This document shows, one piece after another, positions 62,964 to 64,000 of a stretch of DNA of 64,000 nucleotides. A program made the translations under genes and the position numbers. Source of the DNA: Dactylis glomerata (taxonomy: Eukaryota; Streptophyta; Magnoliopsida; Poales; Poaceae); the NCBI GenBank assembly GCA_007115705.1, contig QXEO01002091.1:124001-188000 (forward strand). Reading direction: 5' to 3'. Every line of letters starts with the position of its first letter. Position 1 is the first letter of the stretch. The notes under the pieces are model-generated. The model did no database searches. It had not been told where the DNA came from and saw nothing but the letters and a program-made list of their open reading frames with translations.

Positions 62964-64000
62964 TGAAGGGAATATGCCCGAGAGGCAATAATAAAGTGGT
63001 TATTATCATATTCCATGTTTATGATAAATATTTATTTCTCATGCTAGAATTGTATTAATCGGAAACATTAATACATGTGTGATCAATAAACTAAAAGGCT
63101 CCTAGTAAAGCCTCTCTTTTATACTAGCTCGTTGATTAACTGATGATTAAGGTTTTCTGATCATGAATATTGGATGTTGTTAATAACGGGGTCATATCAT
63201 TAGAAGAATGATGTGATGAACACTCACACCCATAGTACGAATAGCAATACGATCAAGTCATCAAGTTTCATTGCTATATCAAACTCATACAAAGTAGTTC
63301 TAACCCTTAGACCATGAGATCATGTTAATCACTGATACCAGAAGGGTACTTTGATGATATCAAATGTCACACCATAACAGGGTGATTATAAAGGTTGATT
63401 TGGGTACTCTGAAAGTATTAGTTGAGGCTCATGGATCAAGAGTGGGATTTGTCCATCCGAATGACGGAAAAATATTCTCTGGGCCCTCTCGGTGATATTG
63501 CATTGACACTGCTTGGAAGCATGTGACTAGGTCACGGGAATGCATTATCACAGAACGAGTAAAGAGACTTGTCGGGAACGAGATCAAACTAGGTATGGTT
63601 GATACCGAATGATCGGATCTCGGACAAGTAATAATATCGCGAGACAAAAGGAATTGACTATGTTCGTTAATGGTTCACACGATCACTAGATCATCGTCGA
63701 GTAAGTGGGAGTCGTCATGGATTTCCAGATCCCGCTAATGATTATTGATCGGAGAGGAGTCTCGATCATGTCCACGTTATTCACGAACCGTAGGGTGACA
63801 CACTTAAGGTTTGTCGTCGTTTTTGAGTGGATACGATACTCTGATCGAATTACAGGATAGCATGAGGGTTGTTTCAGAAAAGTGTCAAAACTGTTTTGGC
63901 ATATCGAAATAACTCAAAGGGGTTTTTGTTAATGTTTGTTAATTGATTGAATTAACAAATATTAAAGAAATAAAAATGTTTTATTAATTCAATTAGTGTG
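62964..64000 (+). repeat. Element F 3' LTR (partial)
   Basis: The first 1037 bases of the LTR; the rest is past the window edge. It lacks insertions G and C and so shows their original target sites. Confidence 0.92.

Larger units (their letters stand above)
39138..64000 (+). mobile_element. Element F: degenerate Copia retrotransposon hosting five insertions
   Basis: The 5' LTR runs 39138-51808 (about 1.64 kb without its three insertions), starts TGAAGGGAATATGCCC and ends CCCATCA. PBS TGGTATCAGAGCC (initiator tRNA-Met) is at 51810-51822. The interior runs 51809-62963 (about 5.0 kb without H and E), and PPT AGTGGGAGAC precedes the 3' LTR at 62964, which continues beyond the window. Order of remains is integrase, reverse transcriptase, RNase H, which is Copia order. 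All frames are broken. The LTR sequence resembles widespread Triticeae Copia elements. The LTRs differ at about 3.4% over roughly 1.04 kb compared by eye. Confidence 0.9.

Overview
This window is nuclear DNA from a large, repeat-rich grass genome, most likely a Triticeae species (wheat, Aegilops or barley type). The signs are two plant genes with ordinary GT/AG introns, a Stowaway-type MITE, Gypsy-like and Copia-like LTR retrotransposons nested inside one another, a Mutator-like transposon and a Helitron. No CRISPR array, rRNA, tRNA or prokaryotic operon was seen. Family names and the species assignment come from motif recognition, not from a search.

Layout. Positions 1-3900 are upstream and 5' UTR-intron DNA of a receptor-like cytoplasmic kinase gene (CDS 3936-6605, + strand, four coding exons, 427 aa, PCRK1/PBL19-like). 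Positions 8240-19255 are a Mutator-like element (MULE) with about 120-bp terminal inverted repeats. It carries a MURA-type transposase pseudogene (+) and a tail-to-tail GRF zinc-finger/coiled-coil gene (-). The transposase reading frame is split by a 6.7-kb non-autonomous LTR retrotransposon (element A, 10138-16826) with a perfect 5-bp target duplication. Positions 19256-23880 hold degenerate repeats and no gene. Positions 23882-27925 are an OTU-domain cysteine protease (deubiquitinase) gene whose 11 coding exons join in frame to 298 aa with an intact catalytic triad. Positions 29056-36751 are a complete-looking Helitron with both termini and a Rep/helicase gene that can be joined without a stop over seven exons.

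From 37827 to the right edge lies a retrotransposon nest. An LTR of the A family (element B) was hit by a Copia element (F, 39138 to beyond 64000). F was then invaded by a 335-bp solo LTR (G), a 6.65-kb non-autonomous element (C), a 4.0-kb internally deleted element (D), a 4.48-kb solo LTR (H) and a 1.66-kb solo LTR (E). I could place exact borders and 5-bp target duplications for G, C, D, H and E. The F 3' LTR also shows the empty sites for G and C. LTR divergences counted by eye (F about 3.4%, A about 0.8%, C about 0.7%) agree with the nesting order.

The two host genes are unrelated in function: a kinase of pattern-triggered immunity type and a ubiquitin-chain protease. Both have 5' UTR introns containing local tandem duplications. 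The most notable biology is in the mobile DNA: a potentially autonomous Helitron, a MULE with a convergent GRF zinc-finger gene, and elements A and C, which share U3, primer-binding and 3' internal modules but carry unrelated ORFs and unrelated R/U5 sequence.
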